This document shows positions 11,296 to 22,870 of a DNA stretch of 60,000 nt, piece by piece. The notes under the pieces were generated by a model. It saw only the letters and a list, made by a program, of their open reading frames with translations, had not been told where the DNA came from and did not search any database. Origin of the DNA: Cryptomeria japonica (taxonomy: Eukaryota; Streptophyta; Pinopsida; Cupressales; Cupressaceae); the NCBI RefSeq assembly GCF_030272615.1, contig NC_081408.1, positions 310,166,383 to 310,226,382 of the forward strand, read 5' to 3'. Position numbers and translations under genes: made by a program. The number at the start of each line of letters is the position of its first letter. The stretch's first letter is position 1.

Positions 11296-13200
11296 ATGGA
11301 TTCCGATAGTCTAAAGTAGCATCTTGTTATAGCACTTGAGGATCTTGATCAAGCTCAAGTTGAGGTCTAACAAGTAAAGGTAAACCTTAAATATGTTGAG
11401 AAATTCATTGAAGATTTAAAGGATCAATTCAATAAGTCAAGGGAAAAGAGAAAGGAACTTGTTGATCAACTTAAGAAAAAAGGGAGTCAAAACATTGATG
11501 AAGTCTTGAAGGAGAAGACATAAGAATGTGATAAAATTTCTAGAGCCAATACAATCCAGAAGAATGTGATGGAAGATATTGTGATGAGATTGACAAAAGA
11601 GATTAAATAAAGGAAGAATAATGAGGAGAAGTTTTCTTAGTCCCTGAAAGATAAATTTGAAGAATGTTGTAGACTTGAGAGTGAGAATGGACAATTGAAG
11701 CTTGACCTACAAGATGCTAGACAACATGAGGAAGATCATGAAAGATAGATTATTTTTATAAGATATGATCTTTATATGTCAAATGAGTACAACGAGAAGT
11801 TCCAAGTTAGCTTAGCTAAGCTTGATGAGATTCTTGCCAGTCAAAATAATCATAATGACACACAAGGTCTTAGTTTTGAGAAAGGTGAAAGCTCCAAGTT
11901 AGTACAATAGAAGAACAACTCAAGAAAGCTTTTGATAAGACAACCTAATGCTCATAAATTCAATGGTAACTATTTTGTTTGTAAATAAAAAGGTCATGTG
12001 GCTAGTTAGTGCAAGAATAGGATGAACAATAATGGTCCATCTTTTACCAGTCAATGTTTCATGTGCGATAAGTATGGTCATAAGGAAAATGTATGTAGAA
12101 GTGTGATGAATAACTTTTAGAATAGGAGAAATGTTAGATGCTATGCTTGTGGAAGATTTGGACATATTTCTAATCAATTCAGATCAAGGACAAATCAAGA
12201 AAATTTTAGACCTAATCAAAGGAACAATGTTGTTTTCTATAATTAAATAGATGGTTTTAATTACAAAAATTAAACAGATGGTTTTAATCAAATCAAGGGT
12301 TTTAGATAGACATTACAGGGACATTGGACATGAAATGATGATTTTAATTAAATAGAAAGTTAACACCCATATTATTCTCCTTAATTCTCCTCATATTGAT
12401 ATAAGAGATTCAAATGTCCAACTGGTTGCTTTGCATGATCCCATGCTAGACCTCAATATTCCTCCTCAGCATGGTTGTATTTAGGGTGGTGGTGAAATTG
12501 GCTCCACTTCATTGCAACAGGATGTTGGTGGTATGAATTTTCCTATCGATCAACAAGGTGATCTAGAGAGGTCTCCAGTGGCAATGGAAGAATAGTTCTC
12601 TAAAGGGTCCTCGTTCAAAATTTGATGTGATAAAAGTAAGATGGTGCCTTCAGTGGGATTTTAGTCATTTTTGATCAAATGGCCTTTGAAAATTTTTTGT
12701 AATTGGTATTTGTTGGGATCACATGGGCTTTTTGGCTTTTTCTGATAATGTATGATTATCAACTTTGTAAAAGGGTCAGTGGCCATGTTTTTGGTAATGA
12801 CCTTTCCTTTCTTCTAGTTTGATGGTTAGTTTTTAGGTGTTTTAGGTTTTAGTTCATAGGTTTTAGGTTTTTGTAGTGTTGAGTCAAGCTATAACCGGAG
12901 GTTTTCTTCTTGGCTCTTTCTTGCCGGTATGCTCGTTGAACCAGGTTTTTTGTAACTATTTTATTATATTAATATATAAGTGATCTTCCACTTTTACCAA
13001 AAAAAAAAATTGTTTTCTATAATTGCAACAAATCCAATCACATTGCTAAGTTTTGTAAAAGTAAGAATGTGAACAGGAAGGCTCCAAAAGATAAGAATAA
13101 GAATGCAATGTTAGATGAGAAGGGAAAAGAAAAATTTGAAGAGATATGGGATCAAATGCAAAAGACATGGGTGAGAAAGAGTGAGTTAGATGTAGGGATT
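11296..13200 (+). pseudogene. coiled-coil, multi-zinc-knuckle gag of element C
   Basis: The start is the ATG at 11296 (MDSDSLK, then a stop). The first 560 bp encode a charged heptad-like region rich in K, E, L and D (for example KFIEDLKDQFNKSREKRKEL), read here as a coiled coil. A linker LSFEKGESSK follows, then a run of zinc knuckles. QCFMCDKYGHKENVC near 12055 is complete. Those near 11985 and 12145 have lost residues. A fourth, YNCNKSNHIAKFC, lies at about 13020 beyond the LINE-like insertion. At least ten in-frame stops make it non-functional. No RT or integrase follows. A standard Copia gag is not usually preceded by such a coil or given four knuckles. Confidence 0.72.
12245..13009 (+). 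mobile_element. LINE-like retroposon insertion in gag C
   Basis: The 15-bp sequence TTGTTTTCTATAATT occurs at 12230-12244 and again at 13010-13024, flanking the insert as a target-site duplication. The insert ends in 11 A residues (12999-13009) after GATCTTCCACTTTTACC, like the 3' ends of plant L1-type LINEs. It is 765 bp, so strongly 5'-truncated, and has no readable endonuclease or RT domain. Removing it rejoins a zinc-knuckle region. I infer target-primed reverse transcription. A processed transcript of another origin is possible. Confidence 0.82.
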
Positions 13201-14518
13201 TGATCTGCATCAGATTCAAGCACTACAAATTCCTTCAGGAATTAGATTATAGCCTCAGGCTTAAGGGGAGTTCTCATGCCAATCAATTGTCCCTGCTAGA
13301 TGTTGGTGCTAGATGATCAACAATATATTGGAAGCTATGTTTTGATAATGTAGATGTTCATGATGCATTTCAAGAATATTTGAGTCAAACTCAAGGTCTG
13401 TAGAAGAGAACTCTGCGAATGTAGGGTATTTGCAAGAGTTAGGGTTAAGAGCATTTATTATACCTAAAAGTTAGGTATGTGGTGGATAAAAAATAACCCA
13501 ACCTCTCATTTCTCACTTTACATCCAAAGTGAGAAAACAATAGAGTGTGGTAAAGGTGATTTTACTGAGATTCGAAAATGAAAGAGAGATTTGTCGAAGA
13601 GATCTTGCATCTAGTTGAAGATTGAAAAGGTACTTTTCTTAGTTAGAACTTTTTCAGCTTGAAACCTAAATTTTCTGACATGGCATCGACTGGTGTTGCA
13701 ACCCCACTAGTAGTTGATGTAACTAAATGAGTTAGACCAAACCTCAAGAAACAACCCTACAAGTTGATGGAAGATGATTTGAATGGGGCATTTTCACTAA
13801 CTCATTTGATTGCAAAATGCAACAAAAGTTTAATAATTAATTGTATCATCAGATACCTATGATATTGAATGTGAAATTTTATTTTTTTTTAAATTTCTGC
13901 CCATCGGATACCTATGATATTGAATGTGAAATTTTTTTTTTTTAAAAATTTCTGCCCATCGGATACCTATGATATTGAATGTGAAATTTTTACTTTTTAA
14001 AAAAAAATTTGCCCAACGTTCATCAAAATTGCAAAACTCCTTGATTTTAATCACTATTCCGACATATTTTTTTTTGAGTTGATGGGTATATGGGTAGTGT
14101 TTGTCTATACTTGTGACAGTGTACTAATAGTTATATTTCTTATTGAGAATGGTTTTCAGATATGATTTGATTGAAGGAGTTCAAATAGGGTTTCAGGATG
14201 AATTAGCTCACTGGGAATACTTATCGCAGCACTAGACATGTTTTCATCATGGTTTATGCCCCTATTTTTTTGCAATTAATTATCAATAGCAGAGTTAGTT
14301 CTCAAGCCTACAATTCATGACCTTTGAGGGTCTTTTACCTTAGGTTAAATTAAATGTATGCACTTATGTGGCTGACTCTTCAACTTGATCCATTGTAATC
14401 AAATTTGCATATACTTGGGAGCTTTAATCATGGTAATCCTAAACTTTACTGGTTGAATTCTAAGTTCTTTAATTGCAAACTTCAAGTTGGTGTTGCTTTG
14501 GCTTGGTAAAGAAAAATC
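13201..14518 (+). other. degraded sequence between element C and the CACTA coding region
   Basis: From 13201 to about 13420 there are scraps that could be a protease (SLLDVGAR followed by STIYW), continuing element C. After that I recognise no domain. A 55-bp tandem repeat lies at 13852-14016. The 5' end of the CACTA element should fall here, but I could not fix a terminal inverted repeat. Confidence 0.5.
13852..14016. repeat. 55-bp tandem repeat, three copies
   Basis: GATACCTATGATATTGAATG begins at 13852, 13907 and 13962, an exact 55-bp period. Each unit has a T/A homopolymer tract of different length and ends in GCCCA. Copies differ mainly in the homopolymer, pointing to slippage-type growth. 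Confidence 0.9.
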
Positions 14519-15472
14519 ATGTCAGATAATATTATTCTAGAATAAAATGAAGAGACAATTGCTAGATTGTGGGCTAGATTGAAAAGAAAGGGTGATGGGA
14601 AATGTTCTTGTCCTTGCAATAATTGCAAGTGCTTAAATATGAGAAGAATTTTAAACACAATATCTAAGAAGCATTCTAGGAAACATGGTCACATTGAAGG
14701 GGGGCATGATTATCATGCACATAAGTAGTTCATTATATGTCTTTATATTGATTGAATTTATCAATGGTTATATTGTTTTAACATTTTTTTATATATAAAA
14801 AATCACTTGATCATGATCATGGTTTATTTGTGTCAATCATTATTATAAAGGTGGGGTTCCCTAGGGCACATGATATGGATTATCATGACCTAGAGAATAT
14901 GGTTTTGCAAGTGGAGGAACATGGAGTTGTGAATATCAAAGATGAAGTTAATGATCCTAGGGAAGAAGATGATCATGCATTAGAAAACATAGTTGAAAAT
15001 GATGGTACAAATACATTAATCCATGACACATTTAGTGGCATAGCTAATCATGATGATCGAGATGAATTTGATGATGTTTATGATTTACCTATACTTGAGA
15101 AGGCATATGAGCCCCTTTATGAAGGCTCCCAAATAACTCCTCTCTTTGTTGTATTGTTTCTAGTGAACTGGAAGGTTATGAATGATTTATCTAGCAAACA
15201 AATCTCATGGATGTTAAGGTATGTCATAAATGTCATATTTTTTCATCTATTTTTGTTGTTAGTTCATCACTAGTAAATAAAGGATGGAATATGTACCATT
15301 AATATTCTTTATATTAAAAAAATATTTTTTTTTTGTAGATTGATAGGTGAATTTTTTTTACCATCATCAAATATTTTGCCTTGCTCATACTGAGATTTAT
15401 CTATCATTATGAAAGATATTGGAATAGAGAATCAAGAATTAGATGCATGTACCAATGATCATATTATATATT
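14519..15472 (+). pseudogene. CACTA transposase, N-terminal part
   Basis: The ATG at 14519-14521 opens MSDNIILE before a stop. The segment CSCPCNNCK with the downstream H residues up to GGHDYHAHK (stop at 14726) matches the transposase-associated zinc-binding domain found at the N-terminus of En/Spm transposases. At 14830-15273 an acidic region is followed by LEKAYEPLYEGSQ and LLLVNLK-like residues, also typical of the family. MKDIGIENQELDACTNDHIIY just before the break corresponds to the conserved region ahead of the next Cys pair. Stops and frame changes are present. The protein would have bound and cut the element ends. Confidence 0.75.
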
Positions 15473-16347
15473 TGTAATGGTGGTGAAAAAGGGTAATGGA
15501 GAAATCAAGAGGAAAGCTTTTCTCTCCTCAAGATGAGTGAAAGTTTCACAAAAGATTCTCCTTAACCTTTTCACATACATTACATTTAAAAGAGGGGGGA
15601 GAATTAACTAGATCCAATCTCAATAGGAAGAGATTGAATGCTAAGTGAATTGACAATGGATTTGGAAAGTGAAAATAACCCCTCTTTTAGATTGTGATAG
15701 TTTGAATTATGTGATTTAAGAACAAGTGTACATATGATAAAGAAATGGTTATAACTTTAGATAGAAATGTAGGATGAAGCTGTGCACTTGGAATTAGCAG
15801 TAAGATGTCAAGATGAAGCTCCCTTGAAATTTTGGGTGAAAGTTGTTGGGACCGTGTTGAAAGTGCACACGGTCCTCTAAAAAATTTGTGTGACAAAAAG
15901 GGTTTTTCCACCTCTAAAAATGAATTCCAAATCTGCAAATATAGCTGCACACCTCAAACATACACACAATTTAGAGAGAAAATGTTGTTGGGATTGGGGG
16001 TTTGCCTTCAGGTCAAACCCTAGTTTTTCGTTATAGGCCAACATAGGGAAATTTTTCCTACTTTCCAAATACAAATCCTAATGCAAAGTTTGATCAGCAG
16101 AGGTCCAAAATAAGGCAAGGATAGGGTTTCCACACCCCTATCCTAGGGGGGGCAGGGGTGCTACACCCCTGTCCTACCCTAATTTAGGATAGGAAGTAGT
16201 AGAGGGGAGTGTGGGATGTGAGGATATGCAAGCTCCAAGCAGTGTGAGCATGTCTTGAGTCTCCAATCAAGCTTAGGGATTTGATTCTCCAATGTGAAGA
16301 CCCAAATGTGGTTGAAAATTGCAAGGTCACAATTTTATGATGCTACA
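15473..16347 (-). repeat. 3' LTR of element D
   Basis: 875 bp from TGTAATGG to GATGCTACA. It is about 305 bp shorter than its partner. The main difference is a stretch of about 340 bp present in the right LTR (roughly 29190-29525) and absent here. It carries the stem-loop described separately. Confidence 0.87.
15824..15890 (-). promoter_or_regulatory. stem-loop in 3' LTR D (copy 1)
   Basis: The arms GGACCGTGT (15849-15857) and ACACGGTCC (15867-15875) pair perfectly over 9 bp around a 9-nt loop, with the palindrome GTGCAC at the arm-loop border. An AT-rich outer stem (AAATTTT with AAAATTT) encloses it. Related copies lie in the other LTR and in the leader. Its role is unknown. Confidence 0.6.
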
Positions 16348-17097
16348 TTTAGCCCCCACTTTAGCAGGAGTATAAGCATATGCCAATACTACTAGTAAAG
16401 TACAAGGAAACAAGATTGAAAGACTTTCACCATGTCAAGGAGGTAGGATACACCAAGCCCCAAGTGGACTTAGGATCTTATGACATTGATTGACAAAGTA
16501 AACGGGAAGATCAAGAGAGAGAACCATTTCTACAAGTAGCAAGGTTCCCCTCACTATGAGTCATGAAAAGCAAGGATACCCAAAATTACAAAGAAAAAGA
16601 AAGTTCACTAAGTAACTTTGAGTATCAAGAAGGAAAATATGAGCAGAGTGTATGCCCCCACGTTAAAGCGATTGTGCATGCCTTATCGAGAGTGATCTCT
16701 TTAAGATACGATACACCCAAGAGAGAAAGAGAGAGCATGTTATCTCAAGGATTTAGTCCCCAATCGAGGAATAAATCCAAGGATAATAAACACAAAACAC
16801 AAAGCACAAGGTAGTTTCACTTTCCTTGGGGTTAGTATGTTGTATGATAACTCATGTATATTATATGTATATGTGCATAGAATAGTCATCATTCCCAAAA
16901 GAAATGAAACTACCTTAGAGGAAAGGGAATAGAAGGTGCCTTTTGAGTCAACATGAAAGAGACCAAAAGAGATCTCAATGCTTTGCGTCATCCTCAAGTA
17001 AAAATTACCAGGGAACAAAGAAGAACAAGGATACACATAGAAGAATGATCAGAAAAGAGCAAGAAAAGATAGAGAGAGAGATAGAGAATCTATAGTG
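16348..17097 (-). other. polypurine tract and 3' UTR of element D
   Basis: The minus strand reads AAAGTGGGGGCTAAA immediately before the LTR (16362-16348). Element H has AAAGAGGGGCAAAA at the same place. The rest is non-coding, with a purine-rich stretch near 17060-17090 (repeated GA). I see no gene in it. Confidence 0.75.
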
Positions 17098-18348
17098 CTA
17101 ATGAAGATAATCTTGCATGTCATCCACCTCCTGATCTTGATGATCACTATTTTGGAAAGGTGGGAAATATGCCAAAGGAGCGACATCGAGCACAATAGAT
17201 GGAGCTATCACAAGATCCAAACAAGGACTATGCTCATGTGCTAAGTCACTTTGTTCATTTCTAGGAGATAGGATTAAGGCTTTTGAAAATTTTGTACATA
17301 AATGTTTGTCAATATCAACATATTTATAGTCACTATCAAAAGAATTAGGAGTTGTGTTGCCATCATGAATAAAATTTTCACCTATTTCTTCATCAAGATT
17401 TATAGAAAGAGGAGCACGAACATGAATAGGGGTAAAACCATCACATGTTTTTTGCAACTTATGATTTGGAGATGTAGGTTCAACATCTTGTTTAAGAGAA
17501 AAGGGAATCATGTAAACTATTGGAGTTTTGGGAGATTGAATGTTTTAAGGAACAACTTCATGAGCTCGAGTATGACATTTTAGTCAGCGTTCTCTCAGAC
17601 AACGATTTTGTTTAGTTTTAGCAGAAGATTGAGAAGGAGGAGGAATATTTATTGAAGGATGAATATTCTCATCTCTAGTATTTGGAGGTTTAGGTTGAGG
17701 TCGTTTAGGTTGGACAAGAGGAGAGGTAGGCCTCTTCTCTTTATAAGAGAAAAGAGGTGGAACTGCACCATTTAAAGGAGAAATGTTTGGTGTAGGAAGG
17801 AGACGAGGTCCATCATGAGGAGGAGGTATAGGTATAACCTTAGGAGGAATATTATTGTTCTTCTTAGGAGAAGACATAGTTTCATCCATAGGAATAGGTT
17901 GGGAATATTCCTTAGGAGGAAGATTAGTTCTATCCTTCAAGGGAAGAACATCATCTTCAAGAAGCATGGGAATATCAATCATTGGAGTTCTAGGTTGGCT
18001 CAAGGATAGGATCATGTCTTTCTTCCACTTTTGATAAGATTGAAAGAGAGCATTGCTTCTTGGTGGAAGAGATTGAAATTGTTTTGGCTAAAATAAATCA
18101 ATTGGAACACCTGGGCTTCTTTCAATTGGTCAAAATAAGCTATGGTTACCGGTTATGATTTCTCCATTGTGGGGAAATTTTAAATACTTATGGATTGGAG
18201 AAGCAATAGCCTTAATGGAAGATAGCCAAGGATAGTGCAACTTCACATGGAATTTCTCAGAGGAAGGAATGATAACAAAGTTGACATCCATCATTTTAGT
18301 GTGAACCTCAATATAAAGTGTAATAGAATCAATGGTAGGACAAGAGAA
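17098..18348 (-). pseudogene. proline-rich C-terminal region of element D polyprotein
   Basis: This follows the protease-like domain in the same frame. About 18015-17584 encodes a proline-rich, low-complexity segment (PPKVIPIPPPHDGPRLLP, SPLVQPKRPQPKPPNTRDE). About 17511-17098 encodes an acidic tail ending VDDMQDYLH before the stop. In a complete Gypsy element this space would hold reverse transcriptase, but no RT motif is present in any frame. The start of the region (near 18250-18150) still resembles the post-protease stretch of H (YPWLSSIKAIASPIHKYLKF against RPWIHAMKAVPSTYHQCLKY). In-frame stops occur near 18050-18130 and at 17581. Function unknown. Confidence 0.65.
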
Positions 18349-20229
18349 TCAATCAAATAACTTAACAACCACATTAGTGCCATCATAGATTGGTTTATGC
18401 AAACATAAAGTGAAAAGATACTCCTCAGTGATAACATTAACCATGAAAGAGGGATCTATAAGCACACCATGAAAAGGCATATCTTGAATCTTCACAACTA
18501 TATATAAAGGCCCATCAGGTGCTCTAATAGTCTCACTAAGGTCAAATGTGATACATAAGTCCTTAGGTTTTCTTTGTTTCTCTACCATATTTAGAAATTT
18601 TTTGACTGTGGTATTCAAATCAAAAGGAGAGAAAGAGGTATGTTTAGTCTCAATCACGTTAGAGGTATGAGAAGGTAAAGGATCAATAAAAATCTTAAGA
18701 TTTTGATTAGGAGGAGCTACTGATTTGTTTCCCTTATCATTCTCACTTGCCACAGATATAGTATTATTATTAATTAAATCCCGAATCTTACTTTTTAATG
18801 CAAAACATTTCTTAGTATCATGACTTGGTTGACGATGAAATTGGCAAAAATAATTATTATCAAAGTAAGTTGAGGCTACCTTATAAGGGTCAACTAGTTT
18901 TATTGGAGGAAGTTTGATAACATTTCTTTGTAACAACTAAGACATAATGCTATGTAAAGATTCATTCAAAGGAGTAAATTGTCTTTCTCTTTTGAAAAAA
19001 TTAGAAATAGGAGGCACACCTATTGTAGCATTCACATTGTTGTTATTGATGTTGACATTGAATTTGCTGAATTGTTTGCTTGGTTTGAACTTCACAAATG
19101 ATTATTGAGCATTGTCACCCTTATCACTCGGAGCCATAGGAGTGGATTTCTCCAGTTGAATCATAGTCAATTGATAATTGTGGAGTGTTGTGCACAGCTG
19201 CAGAAAGGAAGTAAACTCAGAAAGGAGAAGTTTGTCTCTAATATATTTTTGCAAATTAGAAATGATAATTCTTTGAATATCATTATCAGGCACTTGAAAA
19301 TAAATTTGAGAACACAAATTCTTACATCTACCAATGAAATCAGTCACTTTTTCTTTAACACCTTGTTTACAATGCATTAAATCGATCAAAGTGATTTTAG
19401 GACCTATGTTGTTTTAAAATTGTTGAATAAAAGCATTTTCTAATTTTTGAAAAGAAGTAATACATTAGGAAGGCAAAGAGCAATACCATTGTAAAGTCTT
19501 ATCTCTCAATGTTCTAGAAAACAATTTTGCAAGCAATCTTTGATCATAAGAAAAGTTAGTACACAAGGTTTTAAATATCTTGACATGTGTTAAAGGATCA
19601 CCTTTTCCATCATAGAGTTCCAATTGAGGGAATTCAACATGTTTAGGAGGGACAACTCTAACAATATCAAGAGAAAGTGGGCTCGCAACATCAAATGTGG
19701 GCACACTAAACTTAAACTGACTCATAGAAGCAATTTGTTGTTGTAATGATGACACAATTTGAGAAAGGTTATTAATGGTTGCTTCAGTTGAAGAATTTAT
19801 GTTAGATATGTTTGATTGAGAAGGTGGTATGATGTTATTGAAAGAAGGCATTTATTGAGATTAAGGTGGAGGAACACTATGGTAAGTAGGCATAGGAGAT
19901 GATTGAGTAGGAAAAGGGACACTAAAAGGAGGAATAGAATGATGAGATGAATTGCCCCCTTGCGTCACATTTACTGGTTGAGAGATAAGAGAAATACTTA
20001 TTTAAGGAATGGGTAAGGATGGAGGGTTGATTGATGAAAAGGGATTGCCCCCATGACTAGTGGTTGTAGGTATGACATTTTAAGTCGATGTAGCCATGAT
20101 GTTTAAAGTGAAAGTAGGAATGCTAGCTATCAGAGTGCTCAAACGAATAGAATGATTGATCTATATAGAAGGTTGTGAATGACCTAAGTTCTTTGTATAA
20201 ATATTTATAGGCATAAAATTAGAACCAAT
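18349..20229 (-). pseudogene. element D gag core, zinc knuckle and protease-like domain
   Basis: The gag core (about 19851-19102) shows FPQLELYDGKGDP, LAKLFSRTLRDKTLQWYCSL and VTDFIGRCKNLC, the Gypsy retrotransposon gag pattern. A C-x2-H-x4-H-x4-C knuckle (FCQFHRQPSHDTKKC) lies near 18830. The protease-like part has FHGVLIDPSFMVNVI near 18440. The active-site pattern D-S/T-G is replaced by D-P-S, so cleavage activity is doubtful. Several stops interrupt the frame. Copia E is inserted just upstream, separating this from the gag N-terminus at 27092-27376. Confidence 0.82.
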
Positions 20230-21458
20230 TGTTGGCCATTTGGAGGAATTGATTATGTGTTTCATTGATGTTTTGTCATTGATATCAACACTAGCTATTT
20301 TGGATGCTTTACCGGCACACTTCTAGTCCCGATAGGTTGAGTAGTTTCTGGTTTGTTTGGATCCTGCATGATCTGATATGCTTCGGTATGGTTTGGTTAT
20401 GGAATTGGATTATTCATGATACTCATGTTCATATTCAGTCAGTTGGTTTTTGGTTTGGTGATAGGATGCTATCATGTTTGCTTAGAAGCTTGGTTTGTTG
20501 TTTCGGTGAGGGTTTCACCAACAGAGATTTTGATGAAGATATTTGATGATATGCATAAGTGGTGTTGGTACAACTTCTGGTGAAGTTTTAGGATGTTGAT
20601 GGTGATCATGTTCGAGACTTCATGGATGAAGATCATTCTTGTAGCATGTGGACCTATATTAGGTCTTGATTGATCTAGGTTATGGACCGACTTAATGTAA
20701 TGTGTGTATTGAACCTCTCGATGTGTTTCCAGGATGTCTTATATGTTGGATATTATTTGTTTGGTCTATGTCCAACATGTTTTGTATGTATGTAATTGGT
20801 TTATTGTTTGGTGGCCGACCTGATTGTTTATGGTCAAGGGTTTGTATATATTGATGTAAGATCTCATTGTAGATCATCATGGTATGGGATATGGTTATGT
20901 AATGTATGAATAATGTAATATCATTCAGGCAAAGGATTTGGTCAATCATTGGAGAACGAGTTGGATTTATGTAAGAGGATTTGTCCTTCCGTATTGAGCT
21001 TAATAAAAAATGTACTCAAGCATAGGAGATGTTATCATTGCAGTTCATTTATTCTTCTAGATTGTAGTCTGGATTTATATGTAGTTAGTGAGAATCCATT
21101 TGTGATGAGCAGTGCGCTCTAGGCTGTTGGTCTTCCTAAAAGTGCAGGCCCCTCAGTTGTAATTCATATACTTATTGCATAATTATTATTTTACTATGGG
21201 TAGGATTCCCACCATGGTTTTTCCCTTTATCGGGTTTTCCATGTATAAATATTGGTGTCAAATGGATGGTGTATATTCTTTGATTATTGTTTATGCTTAA
21301 TTGGTTTAACTTCTATTTCAGTATTTGGTTTAAGTATTCTGGTATTAAATTTTTTGGGTTCTGGTATTAAAGTTTTAATTGCTAAATGTTATGGTAATGT
21401 TTGACAACTGATTCACCCCCCCTCTCAGGTGTCTTCTAGTTGTTTGAACTATCTAACA
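20230..21458 (+). repeat. 5' LTR of Copia E
   Basis: TGTTGGCCATTTGG to CTATCTAACA. A TATA-like TATATATT is at 20845-20852 and is kept in the 3' LTR at 26471-26478. The C-rich end block is near 21415. The first bases after it are the primer site. Confidence 0.92.
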
Positions 21459-21474
21459 ATCGGTATCAGAGCTT
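21459..21474 (+). other. primer-binding site of Copia E
   Basis: ATCGGTATCAGAGCTT follows the LTR end directly and matches the initiator-Met-tRNA type site with one change (C for T). Confidence 0.9.
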
Positions 21475-21516
21475 TGGTCCTCTCAGTAGAAAGCTTAAGT
21501 GCTTGAGGAAGATCCT

Positions 21517-22870
21517 ATGGCAACTAACATTTCAAGTTCATCCATTTCATTTGGAGCTATCTTTCGGAGAGATATTCCTAGGCTTGATGGAATAAATTAC
21601 ACATTATGGAGATTCAAATGGAGAATCATCTGAGATGTCTTGTAAGGATATTTGGGAGATCACATAGAATGGTGTTACACCTCATAATTTGGCATTTGGA
21701 AATCCTCTGTTGACAAACTTGGATAAGGATCTTGAGAATGATTGTAGAGCAAGAGAAGCCCTCTTGTGTGCACTTTCTAAACAACAAATAATGGGATTAA
21801 CTCACAAATCATCTGGAAAGGCTATATAGGATAAGTTGGAGACTCTTCATGAAGGTGACGCTACTATGAAAATTGCAAAATTTGATGGTTACTGGGTGAT
21901 ATATGAGAACCTGAAGATGGAAGAAGATGAAAGGATTACTGCATTCATGGAAAGGGTAAATGAGATTGTTATAAGAATTCAATGTTGTGGTGGAACTCTG
22001 AGTGAAGATGAAATTGTTTCTAAAGTTCTAAGAGCCCTACCACTAGCTTACAAGATGAAGGCTACTACTATTAATGAGTTGAGAACAATGGCTAATACAT
22101 CTATTAACAAAGATACCTTGGTTGGGAAATTATCTGCTTTTCAACTTGAAGAATTTGGACCCTCTGGAGTTGTAAAGTCTGAACTTGCTTTTTCATATAT
22201 CTACATCATCAATCGGTAAGCAAGATTGGAAAGATTTTTATGGAAAAGAATTGGATGATATGAAGAGAGAAGATGAATAATTTGAGCAACTTGAAGCCCT
22301 ATTTGCTAGAATATTACCTAAAGGACCGGTAGGAAGTAAGTATGAAGGAAAAGTACCTTTTAAATGTTTTGCATGTAATAAGATTGGTCATTTTGGATCT
22401 AGATGTCCTGAAAAGAATTCAAGATTTAAAGAAAGAGTTAGAAGATATTTTAAGCCTAACCTTGGATATCAGAACAAGTATAACTACAAGAAAAATAGAG
22501 ACAAATCATGCTACATAGTCAATGAGGAAGGCATTATTGATTCTGATGATGAACCGATAGAAGATTTTGCTGGTGGTTTCGACAATGAGAAGGAATGGGT
22601 GTTCCTGGATATCAAGGAAGATGTTTCGGCATAGGAAGAGATTGTACCAAAAGAGAAGGCACTTGCTACTAAAATTGAAGAGAAGGATGAATGGGTAATT
22701 GACAGTGGTTGTTCACATTATATGGCTGGAGATAAAGGGAAGTTTCCATCTTTGCAAGAATATGATGGCAGTCTAGTTAGATTTGGAGATGTAAAAGCAT
22801 GTATGATCAAAGAAAAAGGAACTATATCATTGGATGGTAAGAACAATATTGATAATGTTTATGAAGCCCT
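21517..22870 (+). pseudogene. Copia E gag, nucleocapsid and protease
   Basis: Start ATG at 21517 (MATNISSSSISFGAIFRRDI), with stops soon after. The gag core (21836-22219) has RITAFMERVNEIV and LRALPLAYKMKATTI of the UBN2 family. The zinc knuckle CFACNKIGHFGSRC lies near 22365. The protease active site WVIDSGCSHYMAGD is near 22690. The region ends at DGKNNIDNVY, where about 90 codons have been deleted and the sequence jumps to PYSLVCKECQIGK of integrase. Confidence 0.87.

Noticed and set aside
13710-13730. possible CACTA terminal repeat (CACTAGTAGTTG)
   Set aside because: No matching inverted copy near 32400-33100 and no 3-bp target duplication could be found.
16740-17036. 98-codon minus-strand open frame
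   Set aside because: It lies in the 3' UTR of element D, has no recognisable motif and is not in phase with the polyprotein.
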